Assembly (NCBI GenBank): GCA_941918925.1
Contig: OW799233.1
Coordinates: 131,278,833-131,342,832 of the forward strand
Source of the DNA: Phyto melanocephala
Taxonomy: Eukaryota; Arthropoda; Insecta; Diptera; Rhinophoridae
Direction: 5' to 3'
DNA: 64,000 nucleotides
Shown: piece after piece, positions 1 through 12,345 of the stretch
Numbering within the stretch: the stretch's first letter is position 1
Layout: each line of letters begins with the position of its first letter
Position numbers and translations under genes: made by a program
Notes under the pieces: model-generated
Seen by the model: the letters and a program-made list of their open reading frames with translations, nothing else
What the model was told of the DNA's origin: nothing
Databases searched by the model: none

Positions 1-435
1 ACAGAAATCAACCAACCTGTCGCCGTTGTTGTTTCGGACAGATCCGAGTCCATGTGTGCCCATGACTAGCTGCAAGTTATTGTTATTATTTCCCACTTTA
101 GCGTTAAAGTCTCCAATTATTACCTTAATATCACCAGTAGAAAGTTTGTTTATTGTTGCGTCAAGTTGGTTATAAAAATCATCTTTTGCAGTATCTTCGT
201 CAGGTTCGGTTGGAGCATAACACTGGACGATGGATATCTTTCGGAACTTGGAGTTTATCCTCGCTGTGATAATGCGGTCGGATACAGCATTGTGCTCTAG
301 TAAAGCACGGTTAGCTTTCGGTGAAAGAAGTAGTCCAACGCCTCTTATTTTATGTGTGGTATTACCCGAATATATAAAATGATAACCAGACGATAAATTT
401 GTAGAACCATTATTTAACCAGCGTACGCATGCATA
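1..435 (-). mobile_element. LINE (non-LTR retrotransposon) endonuclease fragment, runs off left edge
   Basis: Reading the minus strand from position 420 down to 1 gives about 140 codons without a stop, exceptional in this A+T-rich DNA. The frame has the order of an apurinic-type (exonuclease/endonuclease/phosphatase) endonuclease of LINEs: a GVGLLLSPKA block near 311-342, a SDRI block near 271-297, CYAPT near 209-223 and the catalytic GDFNAKVG block at 91-118, followed by MGTHGLG and NGDRLVDF. In LINEs this domain nicks the target so that reverse transcription can start. The 5' part of the domain is missing beyond about 435, so the copy is 5'-truncated. The reverse transcriptase would lie to the left, outside the window. 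No frameshift is visible in the part present, which suggests a fairly young copy. The clade is not certain. Confidence 0.88.
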
Positions 436-1012
436 CATACAAGAAAAACATAAACCCAGCAAACAAATTCAGATTCATTGGAACTCAAACTATCTACAAT
501 TCCAAATGTTTGATAACGATTTGGAAAAATCAAGCTTTCTCAAAAAAAATTTATTTTTTCTATGCAATTTGAAAGCGCGATTCCATCTAAGCTAAAAGTT
601 TTTATTTAAAAATATTATTTGTTTTATGGCTGCCAAAACTATTACTTATCAAAGGAAACAAATTATTTTTTTTTTTAGTTTTTCTGGTTGGTTATCCTTG
701 GATCAACGCTTGAACTAAAGCCATTACTTTGTTTAACTTTTCTGCGCAGTGTTAAAGTAGCCACGTAATACGATTATCCTTCAAACCGTTATCAAGACTT
801 CTTTTCGTTAAATCGTATGTTGGTAAATAAAAACTAAATGTTTGTTTGTCAAAATATTAGCATTGGAGTTATTACACAATAATTGTTGTTAAGACGCTCG
901 TATAAACTGTGTAATATGCAGGCATTTGTATACGCTCACAGCTGACGTTTTAAAGCAGAGTTCAATAGTATTATGTGATTATATGCAATGGTTATATCAC
1001 GGGCGTAACTAG
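436..1012. other. A+T-rich stretch without recognisable features
   Basis: Short CATAC runs just left of the LINE truncation point (427-440), then A+T-rich sequence with homopolymer T runs. I see no frame, repeat end or hairpin that I can support. Confidence 0.5.
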
Positions 1013-1237
1013 ACAATTCTGTGGTTTTCATGGGCAACCGCGTATGTTCATTTTTGACGATTTTGAGTTCTAAAAAATTCTCAAATTAGATGGACCCATT
1101 TCGATTATTTTAATGGCATAACAACGTAACTTCTATATATATTCAAAAATCGTTTAGCACTAACACGGTTTTGTAGCTTTCATGAAAAATTTGATTTTAA
1201 CACATACGTGGTTGCCCATGAAAACCACAGAATTCTG
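1013..1237. mobile_element. Foldback MITE with ~33-bp terminal inverted repeats
   Basis: The left end (about 1016-1050) contains TTCTGTGGTTTTCATGGGCA and continues CACC-like into CGTATGT. The right end (about 1200-1234) is its reverse complement with only one or two mismatches. The 225-bp unit has no coding capacity, as expected of a miniature inverted-repeat element. The right arm is followed by a small palindrome (GGGGTGTGATGCCCC), so the exact end and target duplication are unclear. A related end lies at 9030-9093. Confidence 0.75.
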
Positions 1238-3514
1238 AGGGGTGTGATGCCCCTCCAAAATTGCTTTTGCTATCAGATTTAGTCGTTCGATATGTCAAAC
1301 ATTTTATGTGTGATCAGAAAGTGTGATAGTGTAAAACGGCACATAAGTGACAGATTTTATGACAAGTGTGTCCGATGTGATAAACTTTTGAAAATTTGCA
1401 TAAAATAATAGCTTCTGTCCGATCAGAGTTGATTTTTGTAAGCAAGTATGACAGTGTTGCCATTTCCTCATGTAGAACAGAAATATATTAGATTTTTATT
1501 TGACATAAGTGCACGACTTTGTAGAACAGTCAGCCATAGCCTTTACTTAACTTTTATGACCATTTTTATTTCTATAATTCTACTTTCTTATTTCATTAAT
1601 TCTTGGTCAATAATACATTTTTCATACCTTTCAATTAGAATGTAAACACATGTAAAACTATGTATAGATATATGTCTGCACATTCATAAGTAAACTTTGT
1701 GTTAATAAACCACCAAAAAAATTTTTTTTTTTATTTTTTGTTTTTCCGATTCTTCTACCCCACAATATTATAATTTTAATTACTTTAACAGAAGGTATGG
1801 AATTATCGTTTCTGTTTATTTTGTGTTTAATTTTATTGTTCATTGGTATTTTTATATTTATGTTAAATGTTAGAGATAATGTTTATGTGTGGTGGGTTAT
1901 TTTGTTTTTGTTTTTTTGTGTGCTTTAACTACCAGTTTTTGGTTAAAAAATCAGCCAACCGTATAGTTTTTGTTTGGTATTAAAAAAGTTAACAAATGTT
2001 TTTTCTTTTTATATAACAAAGGTGAAATTTATAAATAAATAGAATAGTACATATTCGAGGGCATTTTGAAATTAAAATACGAAGCTGATGTTTAACGAAA
2101 ATGTGCAAAACTAAAAATATATAAAATAGTTCAACGACCACAAACAAATGTTTTAGTGAAAATAAATTTATTATTTTTTTATCTAAATTTTGCTAAATAG
2201 GCCATTTTTAGAAAATGTTCTATTCGCAGATATCTATTTTAAAATTGACCACAAATACAGTGCAATTTTGTTTAGTTCCCTTTACAAACGGTGGCTTGCG
2301 ATCACTGCATTTTTAAACAGAATACGATTGCAACTTTAAGTAAAATCGCTAGCAAGGAAACTGTGTGCATTATAAAACTTATATAACTTATATTGCATTT
2401 TTTTTGGCAGACAAGACTATCACGTTAATGTTAAATTTTGTCAAAATTCACTACTACTTTCTACGACGAATTTTAAAGATTGTTTAGCGTGAAATACTCG
2501 TCATGCCCTATTATTGGCGTAGCTACAAATATTTTCTGGGGATGGTAAAAGGTTAAACAATTTTTTTTTTTTGCAAAATCTTAAACTGAGTTAGTTTTAT
2601 ATGTATACCTCCCAAATGGACTAGTTACGTCAATGATGCCCATGCATTATTTCATCGTTAAGGCTATCACCTCATGATTTAGAATAAATCATTAATAAAG
2701 CAGTTGATTTTTAAGAAAATCGAATGGATTTCTGTCATACTAAACAAAATCGCATTAACACTATTTGTGAAGGCCACATTATCGCACCAAAAGAATGCAG
2801 AAAATAAAAAAAAAAAATGTTTTGCTAAAAGGAAGAAAAGGAAGAAAAGCAAGAAAATAAAAATAAGCAAATAATGAAAAATTAAAAAAAAAAATCCATG
2901 CAGGACTCTGCTTAACAGGAACTTTTTTTATAGTCACTCGATTCACATAATAAATTTGACAATGTTAAGTGTTTTTTAGGACATTAGAACTTAATATAAA
3001 ACATAACAAATTTAATGCAATGACAAAAAATTGGCTTTATTAGCTCACAAATTTGTTGGTTTTTAATATTTAAAAATAATTTGTGGCTTATAGCCTCTGC
3101 AACTGTGTCCTATGAACGCCATTCTGTCGATGCAATTTTGCACCACTTTTTCAAGCATAAACTCGATTACCAAACGTTTAGTTTAACAATGTGATGGTTT
3201 CTCAAGCTGTAAGGTATTGATTTGCAATGACATGAGTTATAAAACAAATTACGAATCTTTTACTTGTAGCGTTCGTTATTTACGGTAATTCTGTCATCGG
3301 TTTCGAATTTAAAGACAAATGGGAAGATGAGGTTTCCGAGAAAAACTGCACCAAACACGATTTACAAATGTTGTTCTATTTTGCATGGTTATTTGTCAAA
3401 GTATACTGAAAAAAGTCAGACATTTCATTAGAATGACAGCTAGTTTTATAGTTATCCTTATTCAAAGTTCTATACGTTTAAAAAATATCCAATAATTTAT
3501 AGTTTACACTCGCT
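1238..3514. other. Long A+T-rich stretch, no supported feature
   Basis: Poly-T and poly-A tracts and short open frames of about 60 codons with random-looking composition. I found no transposon ends, tandem repeats or coding-like islands. Confidence 0.5.
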
Positions 3515-3790
3515 TTATTCGTCGTGAAGTCTTGGGCAGTGATAGAGAATGTGTTTTAGTGTTTTCGTTTGATTTTCACACATCTTACAATAATCTGGAA
3601 TGGCGCATTACCATCTGCTAATTCTAGCTCTTACCAGAAAGTGCCCCATATTGAGAGTGGTTATCAGAACTATTCTACCAAAGCCTAGGAGTACCTTAGT
3701 GTCCGCTAATTATGCCCCTAACTATAATGCCCGTCTAACTGTGTTTAATCTGTACCCTAGTCTAGCAAAATTAGAAGGCTAATAGTGCTG
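3515..3790 (-). mobile_element. LINE C-terminal remnant with Cys/His motif
   Basis: On the minus strand, 3534-3592 encodes a C-x2-C-x8-H-x4-C pattern (CKMC ... KHILYHC) followed by PRLHDE. This is typical of the region after the reverse transcriptase/RNase H of R1/jockey-type LINEs, where a similar HILxxCP block is found. Upstream in the same frame (about 3600-3660) NMGHFLVRARI resembles the preceding LTGH-type segment. An in-frame stop separates the two and another stop ends the frame after HDE. This is a dead fragment with both ends missing. The exact LINE clade is not determined. Confidence 0.7.
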
Positions 3791-3947
3791 TCATCTCAGT
3801 TCATGTGTCAACTTTATACTTTATACACACCGAGCACTAGGTCTTTGGAAATATCATTATCATCAAAATCTTAGTATCACGGTACCCAGTACAATTTTAA
3901 ATCAAAGATAATTATTATTTTGCTAACAGCCTTCTAATAGTTCCTAG

Positions 3948-4091
3948 CAAACCCTGGGGGAATTACGGAATTCGAACGTGATAGAAATTTGAAAATTCTT
4001 ATTGTAATCTCTATACCTAAAGCACAGCGAACTCGATCGTTCGAGTAAAATTTCGATCGTGATCGAATGCCGTGAGTTTTCCCCTGGTTTG
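3948..4091. mobile_element. Small inverted-repeat element (MITE candidate)
   Basis: The left arm starts CAAACCCTGGGGGAATT and continues ACGGAATTCGA. The reverse complement of the right arm starts CAAACCAGGGGAAAA and continues CTCACGGCATTCGA. Alignment runs about 40 bp into each side with a few mismatches and a short gap. The centre holds a CGATCGTTCGAG palindrome. No clear target duplication flanks it, so the ends could be off by a few bases. Confidence 0.6.
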
Positions 4092-4636
4092 ACATAATAT
4101 CCCTTGAGGTTTGCCTAAAATCCAAACATCTCTACTTAGAACACACTACCGTTGTGAGATGTTCTTTATTATGTTATTCTAAAAAAGCGCCTTATGTTCT
4201 CCTCTGTGATATAAATACCGGGTCCCAGTGCCTATATCCATATTTTTTTATAAATTCTTTCCAGGATTTTGAGAGACTGCTTCTATGTTGAGTAGATAAG
4301 TATTTTTTGTTTGACAACTTTTAAGTAGAGTTTTCGACAAATTCGACATTTTTTATAATTGTTACAGTAATTATGCTCAAATAAAATTCCATAGAAAAGT
4401 TGTATATTACTGTTCCTATCTTTACAATCTGATGTTTGTTTATTTTCTTATCAACAAATACAGTCGCCTGTTGAAAAAATCTCACCTTTACTTGTTTCTT
4501 TGTGATGTTTAAACAACAGCAAAGTTTGAGGATCGACAAAAATACAAGTCAGTTTTCAAATGTTTGAATTTTTAAAAATTTTATTTTGTTTATCTAAAGT
4601 TTTATTTACAAAGTACATTTGGTGAATTCAATAGCA

Positions 4637-4775
4637 GTGCTATTATATCGCATTGTCATAATGTTATAATTTCCTAAAATTTAAAAATGGTCAAAGAGTA
4701 TTTTGTATTGTTTAAAGTAAAAATTTGAAGCCGTATTAAAATATTATGACAATATGACAATACGACTGATAGCAC
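4637..4775. mobile_element. Degenerate inverted-repeat element (MITE candidate)
   Basis: The left arm GTGCTATTATATCG...CATTGTCATAAT matches the reverse complement of the right arm (GTGCTATCAG...CGTATTGTCATA) over about 35 bp at roughly 80 percent. A piece of similar sequence (AAATTTTAGGAAATTATGAC) recurs in the opposite orientation near 8485-8512, which supports a dispersed family. No target duplication was recognised. Confidence 0.45.
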
Positions 4776-6423
4776 ACTTTGTGATTAACCCATTGAATAA
4801 ATGTCGTGTTGTTGATTTATTGTTGTGTCTTCATTTGCGGTATTTTGAAATACTTTTTGTGACACATGCATTTTAACAAAATAATCAAGAATATGTTTGT
4901 TTATCTTGAAGATTTGAGGAAAGTTAATACATGTAAAAGATACTGACAAAAGAAAACTATATCAACTAAAAAAAAAGAGACAACATATTTTGTAAAGGTA
5001 ATAACAAAATAATCAACAAAAACAAATTGTGTGTGCTACAATTACAAGTTTTTGTTTTAACCTAAAATGTTTTTTTTTTCTTTTTTAATACACATCTCTG
5101 GTGAAAAACATAGTGTTGGAATTTTTAATACATAAGCAACACAAAAAAAAAACCGAAAAAAACTCATTATTAATTATAAAAAGTTGAGTTTTTTTTATTA
5201 AGGGAACATATACACATGTTCCTTAACTTTGAAAATTTATAAAATTAAATTTTTATGTTTGAGAAATTCAAAGTCATTGACTTCTCAGTAATTTTATGCT
5301 TTTTTTTATTTTAAAAATGTTTTACTAAAATTGCCATAAAAGTCGTACTGAAACATCCCCTTCTCAGCTGCTGCTGTCATTTATTAAATCATTAGCTAAA
5401 TAAAAAAAAATACTTTTTAAGACTTGAAAAATTACTTCTTGAAGCGGCTTAATATTTCTCATACTTAAGGATTAAATGCTGCTGTTAATAATTTATGTCA
5501 AGTCTTATTTTAAATGAACTTATTTTGTATTATTTGTTTTCTTTAATTCATCAAAATTTTGTATTCTCATAAAACAGTGTAAATTATTTCTTCTTCTTCT
5601 TCTTCTTCTTCTTTGTTCGGAATAACAAATAAAAAAAAATAAATAAATGTTGCATAATATTCTTATTTCTAAAAAATTACTTAAGAACTTTTTCTCTTTG
5701 ATTTACAATCGATAACATTTGTTCTTTTATCAGGTTGTTAACACATCACTAACATGTTATTTTTATAAAACTGTAGAAAAAATGCCAACTTTACATGAAA
5801 CAACTATGAAAACTCACATAAGCAAAACAATTTTACCACAAAACTCCAACTCTATTTATCTTAACTGAATCTTTATGTTCTTCTTATATTTTTTGTTGTT
5901 ATAAGCCCACAAAACCAAATAATATTTTCCAACAAACGATTCTTAATTATTGTATAATTACATTTCCAGTTGTTGCAACAGCAGCCGACAAAACAACTAA
6001 CAACATTCTTCACTCCTTAGAGGATGATCTTTTCAATAAGTTTATTTGATTGTCTATTAAAAAAATCATCTCCGTCATCGTGTCATCATTATCTTCAGCT
6101 CAATACTTAAGGCTTATGTATGCATAAGGCAAAAAAGTATTTACTTGTTACCAGCAGACATGTAAGACATCTTTTGAAATTCTTTAAAGAATTTGTTAAG
6201 AAACAAAATTGTTATATAAGAATGTTGTGTTGACAGTAGTCTACATAATATTGGTGATGGCAAAGGGTAAATTTAAAATAAGAGAAATATAAATACGAAA
6301 ACTATTTGTTATTTTAAGTGAAACCATGTGGCAGCTTTTATTTGTGAATGTGACACGCCCTCTTTTACACAAATACGTTTCACATAAGGCTTATTTCTCA
6401 ATTTATGTATGTATATCGATTAG
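4776..6423. other. A+T-rich stretch with a TTC microsatellite
   Basis: Apart from the TTC array at 5587-5612 I see only homopolymer tracts and short random frames. Confidence 0.5.
5587..5612. repeat. (TTC)n microsatellite
   Basis: About eight to nine uninterrupted TTC units. Confidence 0.95.
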
Positions 6424-6648
6424 CACAAGTAGAAAGGCCCTAGCACGTTCTTTTAACAAAATTAAGTTTTTTTTAGTGATTTCCATACATTTTGCACAAA
6501 TATACCTCGACACAAAAATTTAACGCAAAATTATTACAAATAACAGTTTTACAAGCAATTTACAAAAGAAATTACATTAATACAGTTTCTGTTACATTTC
6601 AACTTCTGTAAAATTAAATTTATTTGAGTTACGGCCTTTCTACTTGTG
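6424..6648. mobile_element. MITE candidate with perfect 16-bp inverted repeats
   Basis: CACAAGTAGAAAGGCC at 6424-6439 is repeated as its exact reverse complement at 6633-6648. The next bases (CTA versus GTA) continue the match. The 225-bp unit is non-coding. No target duplication is obvious, so the true ends may lie a few bases outside. Confidence 0.65.
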
Positions 6649-7298
6649 GCCAACAATATATATTCTATATGGGCAAATATATAGAACCCTTCTGATTTCT
6701 CCACTAGAAATGAGTGTGATACACCTGCTTAAACGTCTACTTTACAAAAAAGACATATTCCCTTAAAAATGTTTATTTTTATATTGTCAGCACTTTTAAC
6801 CTCTATATAAGTTAAATTCTTATATTAAGAGTTTTGTTCGTTTTTATTTTAAAAATTTACTAGAGCATACAATATTGGTGGTTGGTATACAAAACTAAGC
6901 AAACCCTTTAGAGATCGATTATTCGAATTCTTTTAAAAACCGGTTTTTGGTTAAGAATTTTAAAAACACAACAAATCAACTTAGAAAGGGTAAAGAAACA
7001 ATTGAATATGTTTATGACTTGAAAATATTTAATTATTTTGGCTATTAAAAGTAGTTCGACACTTCAAAGGATGTTTGTGTAAAGGTATGCTTAATATTTA
7101 GAATACTCTCACACAAATGAATTTTTCAACTTTAACTGAACACTCTTTTTGTAATATTTTCAATTGTTTTAGGGTTTTTATTTTAAAGGAAAGACCGTTT
7201 TTAAAAACGATTCGTATTTACACCGGTGCCACTACAAGAAGAGCAAAAAAAGTAACGCTGCTCTTTTACAAAATTTAAATTGCTTTCTTGAAGTTACT
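6649..7298. other. A+T-rich stretch with an AACCGGTT palindrome
   Basis: An AAAAACCGGTTTTT palindrome sits near 6937-6950. No other structure or coding frame is supported. Confidence 0.45.
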
Positions 7299-7536
7299 AC
7301 ACAGACAAAACAGTATCGGCTGTAAGTACCGCAATTGTTGCCAATCGCATAGCTTAGTTGTGATAGTATTATTTTACGGTTATATCTACAGAATTTCGTT
7401 TCGGAATATAAATATGTATTCAGCAATAATAAATTATGATTCTAAAAATAGAAATTTTATAATCACAAATGAAAAGTTCGATTGCAGGAACTGAACCATT
7501 CGATTGGCAATGAATATGATTTTCTGTTTTCTGGGT
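7299..7536 (+). mobile_element. 238-bp MITE, copy 1
   Basis: The first of two copies of identical length (238 bp), about 85 percent alike, the other being at 11333-11570. The ends are inverted: ACACAGACAAAACAG at the left and the complement of ACCCAGAAAACAG at the right. Subterminal blocks containing ATTGTTGCCAATCG and CATTGCCAATCGAATGG are also inverted to each other. No open frame is preserved between copies, so the apparent frames inside are incidental. Confidence 0.75.
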
Positions 7537-9029
7537 ATATATAGTTAAACGTTAACATTTATGCAGTTTTTAAAATACTTAAATTATGGATATATTTGAA
7601 AAAAAAAGTAAGAAAAACGTATAAAAATTATACATTTTTATAAATAACCGGTTATTGTATCAAAGTAACCGGTTTTTACGATATTAGATGAAGTATTCAG
7701 CTTCACCAAATTTAAAGAAAAGATCGATTTCCCTAGCATAGGCGAATATAGCCCTCTTGTAATTTTTGTTTTTAATTTTCTTTATAGAAAAATACGCCAA
7801 AGTAGTTGGTAGCCTTGACAGCTATTATTTAAGCTTATAATTTATTTATTAGATTAAATGAACAAAATAAATTTTTAACTAAGCACAAGTATTATGTAGA
7901 GAATATTTTTGCAATGATTTTTACATTTTGCATCAAGTGTAATTTTATTGAGTGCAATTTTTTCAAGTGTAGTTTTTCTGTGTTAAATTTTTTTACAAAT
8001 AACAACTGTATTCACAGCATATCCTATAATGATCTTCTTAAGGTCAACAATGCTTTAAAAATTTCTCGCTGTTGCTTATTAAAGCAAATAATTTCTTAAT
8101 AATACTATAAATAGTATGACTCTACTCAACCACCAATTAAGCCGATCCTACAATAATTTTTTAGTGCCGTCTACTAAAAAAAAAAAAAAAAATAGCTAAG
8201 CCGCTGAATATTACAAACTGCCGCCGTCGACAGAAATAGTTATCGCATGTATCTGTAAATCTGCTGTTTTGTTTAAAATTTTTTATTGCTTAAACAAAAA
8301 AAATAAATTAAGCAAAATCAAATAAGTTTTAAGTTGACTGACTCCACAATAACCCAAATGTACTTTTCACGCAAACTTTATTTTAATTTTTTTTTACTTA
8401 TATAAAGCAATGTAAATGCAAATAAATGATAAATTTAAGGTCGTAATTTTTACGATAATTAATACAATATTTTTCATTCATTTTAAAATTTTAGGAAATT
8501 ATGACAATACGACATGGAAGCATTTCTTGTAGATTCAATAACTAATTGTTATTTTTTTTTATCAATATAGGGGCTTGTTCACGGCAGTCGTATATTCATG
8601 TTTTAAATTTATAAAATTTGCTAATATGACTATAAATATACAAGGAAATCATCTTTAACATATATATTTTTAATTTTAAATAAGGTATTACAATGCTTTT
8701 CGCGAAAATAACAACCAAGTTAATTCAACTTTGTACATTTTTATGATTTTTCCCAATTTTCAAGACCTCATATTTTCGAATCCAGATGAGTCAGTAACCT
8801 CAAGTTTCAAATTTTTCCTAGTTCTGTGATACACTTTATACCTAACAATATTAAGCAAAATTTTAACCCAATTAAGTAAGTACGTGTGTATATTTTCAGA
8901 ACAGAAAAAATTTGTCAGCAAGAAAGGAAATAGAAGTTGCATTGTTATTTTGTTAAAAAAATCGGAATTTGTACATCTTATTCCGAAATTTTTACAACCA
9001 TGTAAAGAGCATTTACTATTAAGCAATAT
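7537..9029. other. A+T-rich stretch with decayed repeat pieces
   Basis: AACCGGTT palindromes lie near 7645-7680. Near 7735-7770 a sequence ending GGCGAATATAGCCCTCTTG looks like the 3' end of a mini-me-like repeat whose body is no longer readable. The rest shows nothing I can support. Confidence 0.4.
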
Positions 9030-9093
9030 GGCATTAAAAACTCAAAGTCGACAAAAATTAATATACGCGGTTGCCCATGAAAACCACAGAAAT
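9030..9093. mobile_element. Single end of the 1013-1237 MITE family
   Basis: Contains GCGGTTGCCCATGAAAACCA and the flanking subterminal AACTCAAA-GTCG-CAAAAAT block, matching the reverse complement of the left end of the element at 1013. The opposite end is not found in the preceding sequence, so this is a truncated copy. Confidence 0.65.
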
Positions 9094-11332
9094 AAAGCTT
9101 TAAAAATACCAAACATAAGAGATTGAAAGACTCTAAAGTAATTTGCGAGATGACGTCTTGTATGCGATTTGTGGTGCGCTTAATAAAATTAAGTAATTAA
9201 GTAAGAATATTCTGGGATGTTCAAATTGACTTCACTTTGTTAACGGACTTTAAAAAAATAATTATATGAATCGACCCTTATTACCTTCATAATTGTGACA
9301 TGTACATACTTACATTGAAAAGCGAATTCTTTTTTTGTATTATGTTTGACATTTTTGAAAAAAGGCGAATTTTGTGGAATTCGACGGCGAGCTTGCCTGG
9401 TTAAGTGTACTCTGTCCTTGAAAAATAAAAATATCAACAAAAAAGCTTAACGATCAATTGTTCTGATCATTAAATGTTGTTACCTTTGTTATTTTTACAG
9501 CAAGATGATGCGTTAAGTTGCTGCAACATGTTTTCTGTGTGTAAATATGTACACAAATATACACCGATATTGTAAGAGTATTTCTTTGACTATGGAGAAC
9601 AAATAAATAAATTAAGTGTTTTTATTTTGTTTATTCTTTTTGGAGGGGTATTGATTGGTAGAATGTAGTTTAAAAAGACAAGGCCCTTTTGATTATAGAA
9701 AAAGTATACATTTATACAAACATACATACACATTATCTAACAATACTTAATCGTAGTATGTATGTATGTATGTGAGGAGAGTCATTGAACTTTTTCTTTC
9801 TATTTGAAAAATTATTGTTGCTGGTTTTCGTTTGTTATGTACGCAAGGCTAGAACCAAAGGTGCCAGATATTACGATTTGGGTGATAAGTTGTTCTTTAG
9901 TCTAGTTGCATATTATGTGAATTTTTCTTTTACAAACTAATGTATTATTTTAGAAATGGAACGATATTCAGTTGTGATGGCTTTTGATTTTGTGATAAAA
10001 AGTATGAATTAATGATAATTTTTAATTGAATCTAATGCGGCTTCTATTTTGAGAAAACCTTTTCCTAATTTGGCAAAAAATATGCACGTGAAAAAAAATA
10101 AAATATTAAACTATGCTTAAAAAAATTATTAAAGAGCGACTTAGTTATGCAGCTCATTAAAGTTGTAAAATTCCTGTTGTGAAGTATTAAAATGATCAGA
10201 TTTGCTTATTACCTAAAAGTAGTTAGATTGCAAGTAAATAAAGAATACATATACAAGATACCGATTTTTGCAGAAATTCATCTGGCAGCTGTGGCTAGAA
10301 CATAAAAAAGCAACACGCCACAAATGTTTTTAAGAAAAAAAAAAAAAGCCAGCCATTTAGCCAACGTAAACATAGAACACACACAGACTCATAGTTTGTA
10401 ATACAAACATATAGATCTTAAAGAAGGAACACAAGAAAAAAAGCGTTTTGACTGTGGGAATAACATTGTAAAATGTATAAAATGGGTTGGTTGCTTGATT
10501 GGGATAAAATAAATGGTTTGGTTGTTGTTTGGTTTGTTTTTTGTTTACAGAATCTCTACTGCGGAGGAATTGTTAACATAAAATTAATACGTTTAGGCAT
10601 CCATCCACGCACTCAATATGTTGCCGGCTAAAATAACAAATAAATGAAGGTGCATTTTTTATATATTTATTTTTTTGATTTTTGTTTAATTAATTTATAG
10701 ATCATTTGAAATGATTAAATAATTTTTTACACTTTAACTTTTTTTGTTTTTGATTTTCAAAAGGAATTTATTTCTTTTAATTCTCTAATGTGTTATTTAT
10801 GAACAAGTTCTAAATCTATTTTTTGTTTTATTTGTAAACTGAAGACAGCTGTTTTATATAAATTTAAATCTGTTTGCGTTAAATTTTTAATTTAACTCTT
10901 CTTTCTTGATTGCACACTTTTGATTTTATTTTTTTATTATATTGATTTACCCCTTACTAGTTGTAAAAGTAAAGGGTAAACATACATATATATGTACATT
11001 CGTACAACCTTTTCAAGAATTAAATAATATTTGCCTAAGCTGTTTATAAGTTCCAGAAGTGTTTTTTTAATTTTATCTAATAATATTTTAAATTATACTT
11101 TCGCCACTGGGTTGCTGATTGTGTGAAGCACTCTGGAAATGAACATCAACAATAAACTGTTGATTTTACTATCATGCATTGCATTTTGCTATAAGTCCAA
11201 GTTCAGACGCCATGCATTTTACATATGACTTGTCACATTTCCTACTGCAAAATTAATGCAGGTCATGTGAACTAGTTGAAACACTGCTTGTTTAAAAAAT
11301 ATATATAAAAGTCATATGACAAAATTTCAGTC
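9094..11332. other. A+T-rich stretch with weak repeat traces
   Basis: GTAT/CATA short arrays near 9720-9775. At 10951-10982 an imperfect palindrome TACCCCTTAC...GTAAAGGGTA recalls the 5' hairpin of the mini-me-like repeats, but no body follows. No coding frame is supported. Confidence 0.4.
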
Positions 11333-11570
11333 ACACAGAGAAAACAGTATCGGTTGTGAGTACCGCAATTGTTGTCAATCGCATAGTTTAGTTGTGATAG
11401 TAGAATTTTACGGTTCTATCTTTAGAACTTCGTTTCGAAATATAAATATGAAGTCAGCACTAATAAATTATGATTCTTGCAATAGAAGTTTTATAATCAC
11501 AAATGAAAAGTTCGATTGCAAGAACTGAACCATTCGATTGGCAATGAATGTGATTTTCTGTTTTCTGGGT
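11333..11570 (+). mobile_element. 238-bp MITE, copy 2
   Basis: Same family and same orientation as 7299-7536. Left end ACACAGAGAAAACAG, right end CTGTTTTCTGGGT. Conservation over the full length with equal size argues for two separate insertions of one element. A target duplication is not evident for either copy. Confidence 0.75.
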
Positions 11571-11734
11571 GGAGAGCGTGTTCTATTTTAAATTGATTGT
11601 TCTAAGCAAAATATAAATGCGTTTGGTGGCACAACAAAAGAAACACAAAATAAATTTAAAAAATTTAAGCATAGATCAAGAAAATTGAAAGCATATTAAA
11701 GAGCTCTAAACGCATCTGATAGAAAACCACCCCG

Positions 11735-12345
11735 TTAGCTTAGTGATCTGCCTATTTGGTGCGAAAAGTTAAAGCCATAGCAGGCTTGAAAACATACAAA
11801 CTCCAGATAGGAATGCTGAAAAAAATTATAAACCAAAAATAGGGCATGGAAATTACAATCAATTTTTATAAAAAAATACTCATGTTGTATAATGAACTAT
11901 GAAACATTCGTACTGGAAGATTTTTTGCAGCTTCCGGGTAACAATTTTTATGTTGCTAAAGCTCGAGGAAGTGTTGATGATAACTTAAAGACTCTAAAGC
12001 AGACAAAATTTTCTTGGTATGGCAAGCTTTATGCAGTTGCGGAAAAAGAAGCAAGTCATTTGTTACAGTGGTCTCTGTAAATACAGAAATATATGTATAT
12101 TAAAGAATGTTTGCAAAAAAGACTACTTCCTTTCATAAGAGAGCACAATGTGTCCACAAATTTTTGGCCAGATTATGCATCATGTTCCTATGGTAATAAA
12201 GCTCTGAAGAGAACATAGCTTTTTTTACTAAAAGCCAATTCAACAAATTGTTCGGAGCTAAGACCAGTGAAGAGATATTGGGCTCGTGTGAAAATTGAAG
12301 AGCACAGAAAAGTGTCGCACATATTGAACTGAAACCACTTTCAAG
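11735..12345 (+). mobile_element. Tc1/mariner-class transposase pseudogene (DDxD, maT-like)
   Basis: A cut-and-paste transposase remnant. An open stretch at 11832-12078 reads KKYSCCI-MNYETFVLEDF, then QLPGNNFYVAK. This matches the block around the first catalytic aspartate of mariner-like transposases, but the expected DDET is NYET, so that aspartate is lost. After frameshifts, KECLQKRLLPFI and FWPDYASC (about 12100-12185) carry the second catalytic aspartate (12171-12173), and LRPVKRYWARVK near 12255-12290 corresponds to the conserved RPIExxWA block with Glu replaced by Lys. Upstream, frame-shifted GLKTYK-like sequence near 11780-11830 fits the end of the DNA-binding domain. No terminal repeats were found. 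The element is certainly inactive. Confidence 0.82.

Noticed and set aside
3600..3782. Plus-strand 60-codon frame
   Set aside because: It is antisense to the LINE tail recognised on the minus strand.
8760..9126. Overlapping frames of 80-88 codons on both strands
   Set aside because: No motifs or codon bias, and the right end overlaps a MITE terminus.
11735..11800. tRNA-like A-box (TAGCTTAGTGA) suggesting a tRNA or SINE head
   Set aside because: No B-box or cloverleaf follows, and the stretch aligns with the N-terminal part of the mariner-type remnant.
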